A stretch of 64,000 nt of DNA from Rhodovulum steppense (GTDB lineage Bacteria > Pseudomonadota > Alphaproteobacteria > Rhodobacterales > Rhodobacteraceae). This document shows, piece after piece, positions 53,571 to 62,527 of this stretch; positions within the stretch are counted from its first letter, which is position 1; every line of letters starts with the position of its first letter. A model generated the notes under the pieces. That model was not told where the DNA came from, did not search any database, and saw nothing but the letters and a program-made list of their open reading frames with translations. Location: assembly GCF_004339675.1 (NCBI RefSeq), contig NZ_SLVM01000005.1, positions 62,001 through 126,000 of the forward strand. Direction: 5' to 3'. The translations under genes were made by a program, and so were the position numbers.

Positions 53571-54179
53571 TCAGTCCCGCTGCAAGCCTTCCTGAATCGC
53601 CCGCGCGCCCATCGTGTCAGCCTCCCGCTCCAACGCGGCGTCGTCATTGACGGGCTGCCCGGCGACCTCGCACGTTGCTGCGACCCGACCTTCGGCCTGC
53701 TGCACGACATGCCAGGCCTCATGCGGCAGGTGCCGTTCCTGGCCGGGGGCGACGTGAATGTCGCTGCCCTGTGCGAAGGCATGGGCCTGGACCGCACCCG
53801 GCCGATCGGAATTGTAATGCACGCGCACCCCGCTCATGTCCCGACCCGAAAGGTTCTCGATCCCGCTGCGCAATTGCGTCGGCAGTCCGGATGCGGCGAC
53901 CGAACGGCCCTGCAGGGGTTCCTCCTCCTCGCCCACGCGTTGCATCGCCTCTCCGGCGGCATCCGCGCGCCGCTTCATCTGAAGCTCTTCTTCCTCTTCG
54001 ATCCCCTGTCGCTGAATCGTATCGGCCATCGCCTGAAGCTGTGCGAGGGCGCGGGCCGCGGGGCTTCGGTCGGCCTGATGCTGAAGCGCATCGACGGCAT
54101 CCGCCTCGACGTGCCCCCTGAAACGCCTTGGTGCAGGCCTTTGCATGACCGCGCGTTCAGATGCGAAGATGGGCGGCAT
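53571..54179 (-). CDS. DUF4157 'eCIS core' protein with HExxH motif
   Basis: This is a 202-residue protein whose C-terminal part (about 100-195) matches the DUF4157 domain, a marker found in or near many eCIS loci. It has SGVRVHYNSDRP, AQGSDIHVAPGQERHLPHEA, and the metalloprotease-like HEAWHVVQQ. The N-terminal 95 residues are Arg/Gln/Glu-rich and likely disordered (IQRQGIEEEEELQMKRR). AGGAG is spaced correctly before the ATG at 54179. The protein may be a cargo or a cargo-linked protease. It heads the accessory region and is about 110 bases before the channel-like gene. Confidence 0.85.
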   Translation of the reverse strand: MPPIFASERAVMQRPAPRRFRGHVEADAVDALQHQADRSPAARALAQLQAMADTIQRQGIEEEEELQMKRRADAAGEAMQRVGEEEEPLQGRSVAASGLPTQLRSGIENLSGRDMSGVRVHYNSDRPGAVQAHAFAQGSDIHVAPGQERHLPHEAWHVVQQAEGRVAATCEVAGQPVNDDAALEREADTMGARAIQEGLQRD

Positions 54180-54475
54180 TCCGACGTCTCCTGCTTCCGC
54201 CCCTTGATAGCATGGAAAGATGCCCGGGTCATCTTCCGTCGCGCAAACATGAAGATCGCATCGCCGACCACAGGCCACGCCCGGGCCAGCAACGCGCTGG
54301 CATCCGTCGACGAGAATGGCATCCGGCCCTACCGAACCGCCCCGGCTTCGCCGGAGCGTGAGACATTCGAAGGATAAGTCCGATGACAGGGCGGGGAGTC
54401 ATCCGACCTTGACAGACGCAAATTGCGAACGCGGTGGTCTGCTGTTTCGAAAGAACCGCGCCGATTGCACCGAAC

Positions 54476-54801
54476 TCTGGTCGTTCGCCCGACGATCTGC
54501 GTGTCGGGTGTCGGCAGGCCGGACGCGACGGCAGGCAGAGTGCTGGGCTAGCGAAGTTCGAAATGGACCGGATCAGGGAACCGGAGCGCAAGGTCCGGGA
54601 ATTGCGCACCGCCAACGGGATCCCGAGGAAGGGTGAGTCAATGGAGCGCCATTGCCGTTCGCAGGCATTCTCGGTCGGCAGCTTTCACCTGCTCAACACG
54701 TGGAACGGTTGATCAAGGCGATGGCATTACAGGGGGGGGTGCGGGGCAAGACGGTCAACACGACCGACCCCGATGCGGCACAGCCCTGCCAGGACGACAA
54801 G
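54476..54801 (+). pseudogene. Degraded IS3-family transposase (orfA and orfB remnants)
   Basis: Two frames hold recognisable fragments of an IS3-type transposase. At 54476-54634 there is SGRSPDDLRVGCRQAGRD with RIREPERKVRELRTAN and IPRKGES, like orfA (..RELERENRELRRANEILRKAS). At 54697-54801 a second frame gives HVERLIKAMALQGGVRGKTV and NTTDPDAAQPC, like the orfB start before the DDE core. The DDE catalytic part is missing and the reading frame is broken. No inverted repeats could be found by eye. It marks the right edge of the accessory region. Confidence 0.65.
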
Positions 54802-55058
54802 GGAGCCGCGCCTTCGCGACCGCCATCCCGAACTGGCCTTGGATCGACGGTGTCACCTGTGCCTGTTTCTGGCAGGGCAGCGGCGACGCTACCGGATGTT
54901 GTTCGATGCGCAGGATATCCATGCTTTCGTCCCCAATCTGGCCGATGTGACCGCCGATTTCCTCGCCGCCAACGCCCCCTACCACCCCGTCAACGACGGC
55001 CGGATCGCCACACTCGGGCACGCGCCGTCCCAATAGGCCCCGCAAGACCCCGGGTCAG
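54802..55058. other. Region without a recognisable gene, right of the IS remnant
   Basis: An open frame at 54773-55036 on the plus strand overlaps the transposase remnant, and another lies on the minus strand (54755-55045), but neither shows family motifs or a ribosome binding site. The segment may be decayed coding sequence. The preceding stretch 54180-54475 likewise has no gene I can support and should hold the promoter of the DUF4157 gene. Confidence 0.4.
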
Positions 55059-55060
55059 CC

Positions 55061-55178
55061 CCTTCTTCTGGCCGCAAATATCCCCGCCGGAGGCGCCGCG
55101 CGCGGCACGCGCGCGGCCCGGCCCAACCCCGGGCGGTCGGCGCGCAAGCGCCGCGCGGCCCGGGGGCGGGAGTGCCCC
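55061..55178. repeat. Long intergenic repeat, copy downstream of ileS
   Basis: About 115 bases: CCTTCTTCTGGCCGCAAATA then TCCCCGCCGGAGGCGCCGCG, a GC-rich palindromic centre, GCCCAACCCCGGGCGG, and a right end CGGCCCGGGGGCGGGAG next to the ileS stop. It closely matches 62410-62524, which lies next to the pgm stop in the same orientation. The GC-rich middle can fold into several stems. Confidence 0.7.
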
Positions 55179-58100
55179 CTAACCGCCCAACGCCGCGTTG
55201 CAGCGCGCGCAGGTCCCCCGATGGGCATGCCCCCCCACATCGGGCAGGATCTTCCAGCAGCGCTGGCATTTCTCGCCCTCGGCCTTCTCGAAGACCACGC
55301 CCACGCCCGGCACTTCGGGCAGGCGGAAGGCCTCGTTCGGGCTGGGATCGGCGGTCAGCAGGATGTCCGAGGTGATGCAGAGATCGGCGAAATCGACCGT
55401 CTTCAGCGCACCCAGCACGGCGGCGTCCTCGACATGCACCACCGGCGCGGCCTCCAGGCTCGCGCCGATCACCTTGTCCCTGCGCTGGATCTCCAAAGCC
55501 GCCGTCACCACGCGCCGCGCCTGCCGCACCCCTGCCCATTTCCCCGCCAGCGCCTCGTCGCGCCAGGCGGCGGGCGTTTCCGGGATGTCCTCCAGATGCA
55601 CCGATCCGTCCTCGTCCGGGAAGCGCGCAAGCCACACATCCTCCATCGTGAAGACGAGGATCGGCGCCAGCCAGGTGGTCAGCCGGTGGAACAGCAGATC
55701 CAGCACACTGCGCGCGGCGCGGCGGCGCATGCTGTCGGGCGCATCGCAATACAGCGCGTCCTTGCGGATGTCGAAATAGAAGGCCGACAGATCCACGGTG
55801 CAGAAGTTGAACAGCGCCTGGAACACGCCCTGGAAATCATAGCTGTCATAACCCTGCCGCACCCGCTGGTCGAGCTCGGCCAGACGGTGCAGCACCCAGC
55901 GTTCCAGCTCGGGCATGTCCTCTGGCGCGACCCGTTCGGCCTCCGAGAACCCGGCCAGATTGCCCAGCATGAAGCGCAGCGTGTTGCGCAGCCGCCGGTA
56001 GCTGTCGGCCACGCCCTTCAGGATCTCGGGCCCGATGCGCAGGTCCACCGAATAATCCGACTGCGCCACCCAGAGCCGCAGGATATCCGCGCCATATTGC
56101 TTGATGACATCCTCGGGCGCGACGGTATTGCCGAGCGATTTGGACATCTTGTTGCCCTTCTCGTCCAGCGTGAAGCCATGGGTCAGCACGCCGCGATAGG
56201 GCGCCCGCCCGATGGTGCCGCAGGCCTGAAGCATCGAGGAATGGAACCAGCCGCGATGCTGGTCCGTGCCCTCAAGGTACAGATCCGCAATCCCGTCCGC
56301 CGCCCCGTCCGCCCGGTCGCGCAGCACGAAGGCATGGGTCGAGCCTGAATCGAACCACACATCCAGCACGTCCATGACCTGATCGTACGCCTCGGGGTCA
56401 TGGTCCTGTCCAAGGAACCGCGCCTTCGCCCCCTCGGCATACCAGGCATCCGCCCCTTCGGCCTCGAAGGCCGCCACGATGTGCGCATTGACGGCCGGGT
56501 CGCGCAGCAGGAAATCGGGATCGGTGGGTTTCGCGCCGCGCTTGACGAAACAGGTCAGCGGCACCCCCCAGGCGCGCTGGCGCGACAGCACCCAGTCGGG
56601 GCGGGCCTCGATCATGGAATAGAGGCGATTGCGCCCGGTCTGCGGGGTCCATTTGACCAGTTGGTCGATCGAGGTCAGCGCGCGTTGGCGGATCGTCTCG
56701 CCATAGCTGCCCATGCCATCGTCCAGCCTGTGGTCGACGGCGGCGAACCATTGCGGCGTGTTGCGGTAGATCAACGGCGCCTTGGAGCGCCAGCTATGCG
56801 GATAGCTGTGTTTCAGCTTGCCCTTGGCCAGCAGCGCCCCGGCATAGGCCAGTTGCTTGATGACCGAGACATTCGCCGGGCCTTCCTTGCCCTCGGGCGT
56901 CAGGATCGCCTGCCCGCCGAAGATCGGCAGATCGGGCCGGAACGAGCCGTCTTCCAGCACGTTATAGGTCATCGGCAGGTTGTATTTCAGGCCGATCTGG
57001 TAGTCGTCATCGCCATGGCTGGGCGCGGTATGGACAAAGCCCGTGCCCGCGTCATCGGTGACGTGATCGCCCGGCAGCATCGGCACGTCGAAATCCCACT
57101 CGCCCTGCCCGCCCTCGATGCCGCGGAAGGGGTGGGCCAGCGTCAGCGCGCCGAGTTCATCGGCGGTCACGTCGCGCAACCGCTCCAGCTTGGCGCCCTT
57201 CGCGGCATTCGCCACGCTTTCGGCCAGCGCATCGGCGAGGATCACGGTTTCACCGGTCTTGGCCGTGCTGCCCTCGGCCGCCTCGGTCACGCGGTAGAGG
57301 CCATAGGCGATGTCCGAACCGAAGCAGACCGCGCGGTTCTGCGGGATGGTCCATGGAGTGGTGGTCCAGATTAGGACAGAGGCACCCTCCAGCTGTCGCA
57401 TCTGTTCGACCCGAGACCTTTCACTCCCGATGTCTAGCTCTTCCTCATGCGCCCGAAGCCACATCTGACGGGCTTCAAAAGACTTTCGAAAATCATCGAA
57501 TGTCGGCAGGTTAACCACCGGAAACCTCACCCAGATCGTGTGGCTCTGGTGGTCGTGATATTCCACCTCGGCCTCGGCCAGCGCGGTCTTTTCCACCGGC
57601 GACCACATCACCGGCTTGGAGCCCTGGTAAAGCGACCCGTTCATCAGGAATGTCATGAATTCCTGCGCGATCACGGCCTCGGCGTGGAAATCCATCGTCA
57701 GGTAGGGATCGGCCCAGTTGCCGGTGATGCCGAGGCGCTTGAATTCCTCGCGCTGGATCTCGATCCAGCCTTCGGCGAATTTGCGGCATTCCTGGCGGAA
57801 GGCGACAACGTCCACCGCGTCCTTGTCCAGCCCCCTGGCGCGGTACTGTTCCTCGATCTTCCACTCGATCGGCAGCCCGTGACAGTCCCAGCCCGGCACA
57901 TAGCGCGCATCCTTGCCCATCATCTGCTGGGACCGCACGATGAAATCCTTGAGGATCTTGTTCAGCGCGTGGCCGATATGCAGATGCCCGTTGGCGTAAG
58001 GCGGGCCGTCATGCAGGATGAAGGGCGCCCGCCCCGTCCGTTCCCGCAGCCGGTCATAGACCCCGAGCCGCGCCCAGCGCTCCAGCCAGGCGGGTTCGCG

Positions 58101-58181
58101 CTCGGGCAGGCCCGCGCGCATCGGGAAATCGGTTTCGGGCAGGAAGACGGTATCGCGATAGTCGGGCGTGTCGGCGCACAT
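55179..58181 (-). CDS. ileS: Isoleucyl-tRNA synthetase
   Basis: This 1000-residue class I synthetase charges tRNA-Ile. It has HIGH at 68-71 (NGHLHIGHALNK), KMSKS in KGNKMSKSLGN, the editing domain segment VLIWTTTPWTIP, and a C-terminal zinc-finger (CQRCW and CARCN). The ATG at 58181 (MCADTPDYRD) gives the usual alphaproteobacterial N-terminus. Residues about 223-263 (VNLPTFDDFRKSFEARQM and following) form an extra stretch before the editing domain. The DNA there is about 52% G+C over 57421-57510 by my count, below its surroundings. Confidence 0.96.
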   Translation of the reverse strand: MCADTPDYRDTVFLPETDFPMRAGLPEREPAWLERWARLGVYDRLRERTGRAPFILHDGPPYANGHLHIGHALNKILKDFIVRSQQMMGKDARYVPGWDCHGLPIEWKIEEQYRARGLDKDAVDVVAFRQECRKFAEGWIEIQREEFKRLGITGNWADPYLTMDFHAEAVIAQEFMTFLMNGSLYQGSKPVMWSPVEKTALAEAEVEYHDHQSHTIWVRFPVVNLPTFDDFRKSFEARQMWLRAHEEELDIGSERSRVEQMRQLEGASVLIWTTTPWTIPQNRAVCFGSDIAYGLYRVTEAAEGSTAKTGETVILADALAESVANAAKGAKLERLRDVTADELGALTLAHPFRGIEGGQGEWDFDVPMLPGDHVTDDAGTGFVHTAPSHGDDDYQIGLKYNLPMTYNVLEDGSFRPDLPIFGGQAILTPEGKEGPANVSVIKQLAYAGALLAKGKLKHSYPHSWRSKAPLIYRNTPQWFAAVDHRLDDGMGSYGETIRQRALTSIDQLVKWTPQTGRNRLYSMIEARPDWVLSRQRAWGVPLTCFVKRGAKPTDPDFLLRDPAVNAHIVAAFEAEGADAWYAEGAKARFLGQDHDPEAYDQVMDVLDVWFDSGSTHAFVLRDRADGAADGIADLYLEGTDQHRGWFHSSMLQACGTIGRAPYRGVLTHGFTLDEKGNKMSKSLGNTVAPEDVIKQYGADILRLWVAQSDYSVDLRIGPEILKGVADSYRRLRNTLRFMLGNLAGFSEAERVAPEDMPELERWVLHRLAELDQRVRQGYDSYDFQGVFQALFNFCTVDLSAFYFDIRKDALYCDAPDSMRRRAARSVLDLLFHRLTTWLAPILVFTMEDVWLARFPDEDGSVHLEDIPETPAAWRDEALAGKWAGVRQARRVVTAALEIQRRDKVIGASLEAAPVVHVEDAAVLGALKTVDFADLCITSDILLTADPSPNEAFRLPEVPGVGVVFEKAEGEKCQRCWKILPDVGGHAHRGTCARCNAALGG

Positions 58182-58359
58182 GGGGGCGGTCCTCGGAAAA
58201 CGGGTCATGCGATCTGTTGAAGGTTCGGCGCGACGGGTCAAGCGCCTTGTCCCGGCCGCCCTGGATCAGAGCGCCGGGCGGCTAATTCGAATGATGCGCA
58301 TGCGGCCGGACGACATGGGCGGGCTTATAGGCCGCGCGCGCCGGGCCGTAAAGGGCGGC

Positions 58360-60051
58360 TCAGGCGTCGGATTTCGAGAACAGCCCGGTCAGCGCGCGCT
58401 TGACCAGCGCCCCGACCGAGGGGCGCTTGAGCTCGCGGAAGGGCAGCGGGCGACAGACCTCCATCGCGGCGACGCCGACCCGGGCGGTCAGTGCGCCGTT
58501 CACCACGCCCTCGCCGAACCGGCGCGAGACGCGCGACAGCATGCCGCCGCCCGCAATCGAGCCCAGCATGTCATCGCCCACCGCCACCGCCCCCGTGGCC
58601 ACCAGATGCGTCATCACCGCGCGACCCAGCCGGATCGAGCCCAGAACCCCGCCGCGCCCGCCATAGATCTCGGCAATCCGCCGGATCATGCGCAGATTCG
58701 CCACCATCGCCGTCGCGACATCGGCCAGCGCCAGCGGCACGATGGCCGTCACCGCGGCCACGGTGCGGGAGGCGGCCTCGATCTCGCGCGTCGCGGCGGC
58801 GTCGAGCGGGGCCAGCAACTCGCGCTCGGCCAGCCCCAGCAGCCCGTCGGCATCCAGGATATCGTCGCGCCGCTCCGTCAGCCGCTCGCGGCCCCAACTC
58901 GTATCCTCGCGGCGGGCATAAAGCGCCATCAGCCTGTCCAGCACCGCCCGCGCGGCCCCCAGATCATGCGCCGCCAGCGCCGCCTCGGTCTCGGCATGCA
59001 GCCGGTCAAGCCGCGCCAGCCGCGAGAACGCCGCCAGCTCGCGCAGCCCGATCAGCAGCAGCGCCAGCAGCACGCTGCCCGCCAGCAGCACGGCAATCCC
59101 GCCCAGAACCGGGTTGCGCGCGACCAGCCCGGTCACGAAATCCCATGCCGCCAGCGAGACGGCAAAGCCGATCAGCGCCGAGAGCGAGGCCCAGAAGAAC
59201 CGCCCCAGCCGCGAGGGCGGCCGCGCGGCCAGCGCCACCACCGCCTGCATCGCACGCCCCTCGGGCAACGCATCGGGCTCCGGCACCGGCGGCGCGGAGG
59301 CAGGCGAGACAGGCGCCTCGGCCGCGTCCGCCTCGAACAGAAGCGGCGCCCTGGCCCTGCGGACCTCACGGCCCGCCGCGCTTAACCTTGCGTCCCGCTC
59401 CCGCTCCTGTTCCAAACGTTCCCGCTCCTGCCGTTCCTGTTCAACCCGCGCGCGTTCCAGCCGCTCGGCCTCTGCCCGTTCCCGCTCGACCCGCTCGCGT
59501 TCGGCCCTTTCGGCCTCTGTCCGTTCCCGCTCGACCTGTTCGCGCTCGACGCGCTCACGTTCCAACCGTTCTGCTTCCGCACGCATCCGCTCGGCCTGTT
59601 CGCGCTCGGCCCGCTCGCTGTCCGCCCTCTCGGCCGCAGCCCGCTCTCGCTCGGCCCTTTCGGCGTCGGCCCGTTCGCGCTCGACGCGCTCACGTTCCAA
59701 CCGCTCGGCCTCCGCACGCGCCCGCTCGACCAGTTCTCGCGCCAGATCGGCCTTCTCGCGCTCGACGCGCTCGCGTTCCGCCCTTTCGGCCTCCACCCGG
59801 GCGCGCTCCTGCCGCTCGGCTTCGGCCCGTTCCCGTTCCTGCTCGATCCGCTCGCGCTCGCGCCGCTCCCGATCCAACCGCACACGCTCCAGCCGGTCCC
59901 GCTCGGCGTCCTCCCGCTCCAGCCTCTCGGCCTCCGCCCGCTCCCGCTCGGCCCGCTCCGCTGCCGCGGCCTGATCGCGCTGCCTGTCTGGCCCCGCGCC
60001 GGGCTTGTCGTCCTCGCCGTCGAGGTCGAAAAGCACCGGGCGGCGGGTCAT
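58360..60051 (-). CDS. YcjF-like membrane protein (TIGR01620/DUF697) with long E/R coiled coil
   Basis: This is a 563-residue protein. Residues about 30-225 are almost wholly Glu/Arg/Ala repeats (RERAEAERLERE pattern) predicted to form a long charged helix or coiled coil. Two hydrophobic segments (about 275-295 and 305-325) follow, then a DUF697-like domain (IVPLALADVATAMVANLRMI). It is in the same transcript as the YcjX-like NTPase, as in ycjX-ycjF of other bacteria. The ATG at 60051 overlaps the previous stop by 4 bases. The N-terminal region is far longer than in E. coli YcjF. Function is unknown. Confidence 0.85.
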   Translation of the reverse strand: MTRRPVLFDLDGEDDKPGAGPDRQRDQAAAAERAERERAEAERLEREDAERDRLERVRLDRERRERERIEQERERAEAERQERARVEAERAERERVEREKADLARELVERARAEAERLERERVERERADAERAERERAAAERADSERAEREQAERMRAEAERLERERVEREQVERERTEAERAERERVERERAEAERLERARVEQERQERERLEQERERDARLSAAGREVRRARAPLLFEADAAEAPVSPASAPPVPEPDALPEGRAMQAVVALAARPPSRLGRFFWASLSALIGFAVSLAAWDFVTGLVARNPVLGGIAVLLAGSVLLALLLIGLRELAAFSRLARLDRLHAETEAALAAHDLGAARAVLDRLMALYARREDTSWGRERLTERRDDILDADGLLGLAERELLAPLDAAATREIEAASRTVAAVTAIVPLALADVATAMVANLRMIRRIAEIYGGRGGVLGSIRLGRAVMTHLVATGAVAVGDDMLGSIAGGGMLSRVSRRFGEGVVNGALTARVGVAAMEVCRPLPFRELKRPSVGALVKRALTGLFSKSDA

Positions 60052-61478
60052 CTCAGCCGATCCCCCAGCAGGAACTCGGCCGCCTTGTCCAGCCGGATAT
60101 GGGGCGGCCCCTCGCCCGGGCGCAAGGTCAGCCGCGCGGGCGCAAAGCGCATCACCTCGTATTCGGCGTCCAGCCACGCCTCGGCCCCGTCCCGCGCCGC
60201 CTCCAGCAGGATACCCGGATCCTCGGGCAACTCGCCGGGATAAAGCGCCGCCTCGCGGCCGGTGTCCAGCAAGGTCCCGCGCACGCAGTCATAGCTTTCG
60301 CCGCCACGGGTGCGGGTCTCCTCCACCGTGGCGCGCAGCGCGGCGATCGCCATGGCGGCGGTCTCGGCACCCGCGAAATCGGCGCGGCGGCGGGCGTCGC
60401 GCATCAGGGCCTGCATGATCGCGGTCAGCCGGGGATGCTGGGTGTGGTGCAGATGATCGGCCTTGGTCGCGGCGAACAGGATCTTCTCGACCCGCCGTCC
60501 CAGCAGCAACTGGCTCAGCCAGGCATTGCGCCCGGGCCGGAACGCGCCCAGGATCTCGGTCATCGCGCGGCGCAGATCCTCGACCGCGCGGGGACCTGCA
60601 TGGATCGCACCCAGCGCATCGACCAGCACCACCTGCCGGTCGATCCGCGAGAAATGCTCGCGGAAGAAGGGCTTGACCACTTCGGCCTTGTAGGCGCCGA
60701 AGCGGCGCTCCATCTCGCGCCAGAGGCTGCCGCGCGGCGTTGCGGCCGCGGGCTCGGGCAGAGGCGCAAAGGTCAGCACGGGCGAGCCCGCCAACTCGCC
60801 CGGCAACAGGAAGCGGCCCGGCGTGCAATCGGAAAACCCCGCCTCGCGCGCGGCCTGAAGATAGGCGGTGAACGCCCCGGCCAGGCCCTGGGCCACCGGC
60901 TCGTCCAGCTTGGCCGCCGGATCGACCCCGCCCAGCGCCGACAGGAACCCCGCCCCGCCGGGCCGCATCTGCATCCGCTCCAGCGTCTCGCGCGACCAGT
61001 CGGCATAGCCCTTGTCGAGCAGCGCCAGATCCAGAAGCCACTCGCCGGGATAATCGACGATGTCCACATGCACCGTGCGCGGCCCCGTCACGCTGCCCAG
61101 AAGCCGCCCCAGCCCGCCCGGCCGCACCTTGAGCGACAGCCGCAACTCGGACACCGCGCGGGTCGAGTCGGGCCAGTGCGGCGCCGTCCCGGTCAGCGCG
61201 GCCAGATGCGTCTCGTAGTCGAAACGCGGCACGGTATTGTCGGGCTGGGGTCGCAGATGGGCCGCGGTGATCGCCCCCGAGGCGGCGGCGCGCAATTGCG
61301 GCATCCGCCCGCGATCCATCAGATTGGCCACCAGCGAGGTGATGAAGACGGTCTTTCCGGCCCGTGACAATCCCGTCACGCCCAGCCGGACCACCGGCTC
61401 CAGGAAGGACTCGGACACCGAGGCGGCAATCCCTTCCACCCCGCGCGTCACCCCGTCGGCAATATCGCCAATGCGCAA
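60048..61478 (-). CDS. YcjX-like P-loop NTPase
   Basis: This is a 476-residue protein of the YcjX/DUF463 family. It has a P-loop [20 protein letters not shown] (residues 32-51), a DYPGEWLLD segment acting as Walker B, and the later [19 protein letters not shown] motif. A TTG at 61478 is the start, since AAAGGAG lies 5 bases upstream. An ORF extends to 61586 but overlaps the truA start region. YcjX-type proteins are stress-linked and of unclear function. It is paired with the YcjF-like gene and divergent from truA. Confidence 0.88.
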   Translation of the reverse strand: MRIGDIADGVTRGVEGIAASVSESFLEPVVRLGVTGLSRAGKTVFITSLVANLMDRGRMPQLRAAASGAITAAHLRPQPDNTVPRFDYETHLAALTGTAPHWPDSTRAVSELRLSLKVRPGGLGRLLGSVTGPRTVHVDIVDYPGEWLLDLALLDKGYADWSRETLERMQMRPGGAGFLSALGGVDPAAKLDEPVAQGLAGAFTAYLQAAREAGFSDCTPGRFLLPGELAGSPVLTFAPLPEPAAATPRGSLWREMERRFGAYKAEVVKPFFREHFSRIDRQVVLVDALGAIHAGPRAVEDLRRAMTEILGAFRPGRNAWLSQLLLGRRVEKILFAATKADHLHHTQHPRLTAIMQALMRDARRRADFAGAETAAMAIAALRATVEETRTRGGESYDCVRGTLLDTGREAALYPGELPEDPGILLEAARDGAEAWLDAEYEVMRFAPARLTLRPGEGPPHIRLDKAAEFLLGDRLR

Positions 61479-61584
61479 GCTTGCTCCTTTCACGGCTCCG
61501 GCCAAGGTAAGCCCGGCGCCGCGCCCGCGCCAGCCCCGGGATAGGCGATTGCCAGGGAAGGATTGTCGCGGTAACGACCGGCCC

Positions 61585-62379
61585 ATGCCCCGCTACGCGC
61601 TGAAGATCGAATATGACGGCACGCCGTTTTCCGGCTGGCAACGCCAGGCCGACCGCCCCTCGGTGCAAGGCGCCATCGAGGCGGCGCTCGCCCGGCTCGA
61701 ACCCGGCCTGCCCGCCATCGCCGCCGCCGGGCGCACCGATGCCGGCGTGCATGCGCTGGGCCAGGTCGCCCATTGCGAGTTGCGCAAGGACTGGGATCCG
61801 TTCCGGCTGGCGCAGGCGCTGAACTACCACCTGCGGCCCGCCCCCGTTGCCGTGGTGGATTGCGCGCGGGTGGGCGATGATTTCCACGCCCGCTTCTCGG
61901 CCCTCGAACGGCGCTACCTCTTTCGCCTCGTCGCCCGCCGCGCCCCGATGACGCATGAGCGCGGACTGGTCTGGCAGGTGCCCCACCCGCTCGAACGCGC
62001 CCCGATGCAGGAGGCGGCAGCGCATCTGATCGGGCAGCACGACTTCACCACCTTCCGCGCCGCGCTCTGCCAGGCGAAATCGCCGGTCAAGACGCTCGAT
62101 ACGCTCGAGATCGAGGAACGGGCCTGCCCCGGCGGACAGGAATTCCGCTTCCACCTGCGCGCCCGCAGCTTCCTGCACAATCAGGTGCGCAGCATCGTCG
62201 GCACGCTGGAACGGGTCGGCGCAGGCGCCTGGCCGCCCGAACGGGTCCGGGACGCCCTTCTGGCCCGCGACCGCGCCGCCTGCGGCCCGGTCTGCCCACC
62301 CTCGGGACTCTTCCTCGCCGCGGTGGCCTACGACCCCGACCCCTTCGGCAACCCGACGCGACCGGCATTGGATATTTGA
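61585..62379 (+). CDS. truA: tRNA pseudouridine synthase A
   Basis: This is a 264-residue enzyme making pseudouridine at positions 38-40 of the tRNA anticodon arm. It starts [20 protein letters not shown], with the catalytic Asp in [12 protein letters not shown] (D52), and has [10 protein letters not shown] and [18 protein letters not shown]. Its TGA (62377-62379) lies inside the left arm of a hairpin shared with pgm. Confidence 0.96.
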   Translation: MPRYALKIEYDGTPFSGWQRQADRPSVQGAIEAALARLEPGLPAIAAAGRTDAGVHALGQVAHCELRKDWDPFRLAQALNYHLRPAPVAVVDCARVGDDFHARFSALERRYLFRLVARRAPMTHERGLVWQVPHPLERAPMQEAAAHLIGQHDFTTFRAALCQAKSPVKTLDTLEIEERACPGGQEFRFHLRARSFLHNQVRSIVGTLERVGAGAWPPERVRDALLARDRAACGPVCPPSGLFLAAVAYDPDPFGNPTRPALDI

Positions 62380-62431
62380 AACCAGAAGAAGAACAGGATC
62401 CGGCCCACCCTTCTCCTGGCCTCAAATATCC
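62370..62431. terminator. Bidirectional hairpin between convergent truA and pgm
   Basis: GGATATTTGAAACCAGAAGAAG (62370-62391, 22 bases split here as GGATATTTGAAACC and AGAAGAAG) pairs with CTTCTCCTGG and CCTCAAATATCC (62410-62431), with three mismatches in 22 positions and an 18-base loop. The truA stop codon is in the left arm. The arms are head-to-head copies of the intergenic repeat unit. A terminator role is inferred from the convergent genes; no long T run is present. Confidence 0.6.
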
Positions 62432-62524
62432 CCGCCGGAGGCACCGCGCGCGTCAGCGCGCGGCCACGCCCAACCCCGGACAAGCGGGCGCGCGCAGCGC
62501 AGCCCGCGCGGGCCGGGGGCGGGA
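62410..62524. repeat. Long intergenic repeat, copy downstream of pgm
   Basis: CTTCTCCTGGCC then TCAAATATCCCCGCCGGAGG, a GC-rich palindromic middle, GCCCAACCCCGGACAAGCGG and a right end GCCGGGGGCGGGAG next to the pgm stop. It aligns along nearly its full length with 55061-55178, with most differences in the GC-rich middle. Confidence 0.7.
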
Positions 62525-62527
62525 GGG

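Noticed and set aside
54773-55036. Plus-strand 87-residue open frame right of the IS remnant
   Set aside because: No family match or ribosome binding site, and it overlaps the broken transposase. It may be decayed sequence.
59114-59974. Ser/Arg-rich plus-strand open frame and repetitive DNA, at first sight like a repeat array
   Set aside because: The periodicity comes from the Glu/Arg codon repeats of the YcjF-like gene on the other strand. Spacers and conserved direct repeats of a CRISPR are absent.
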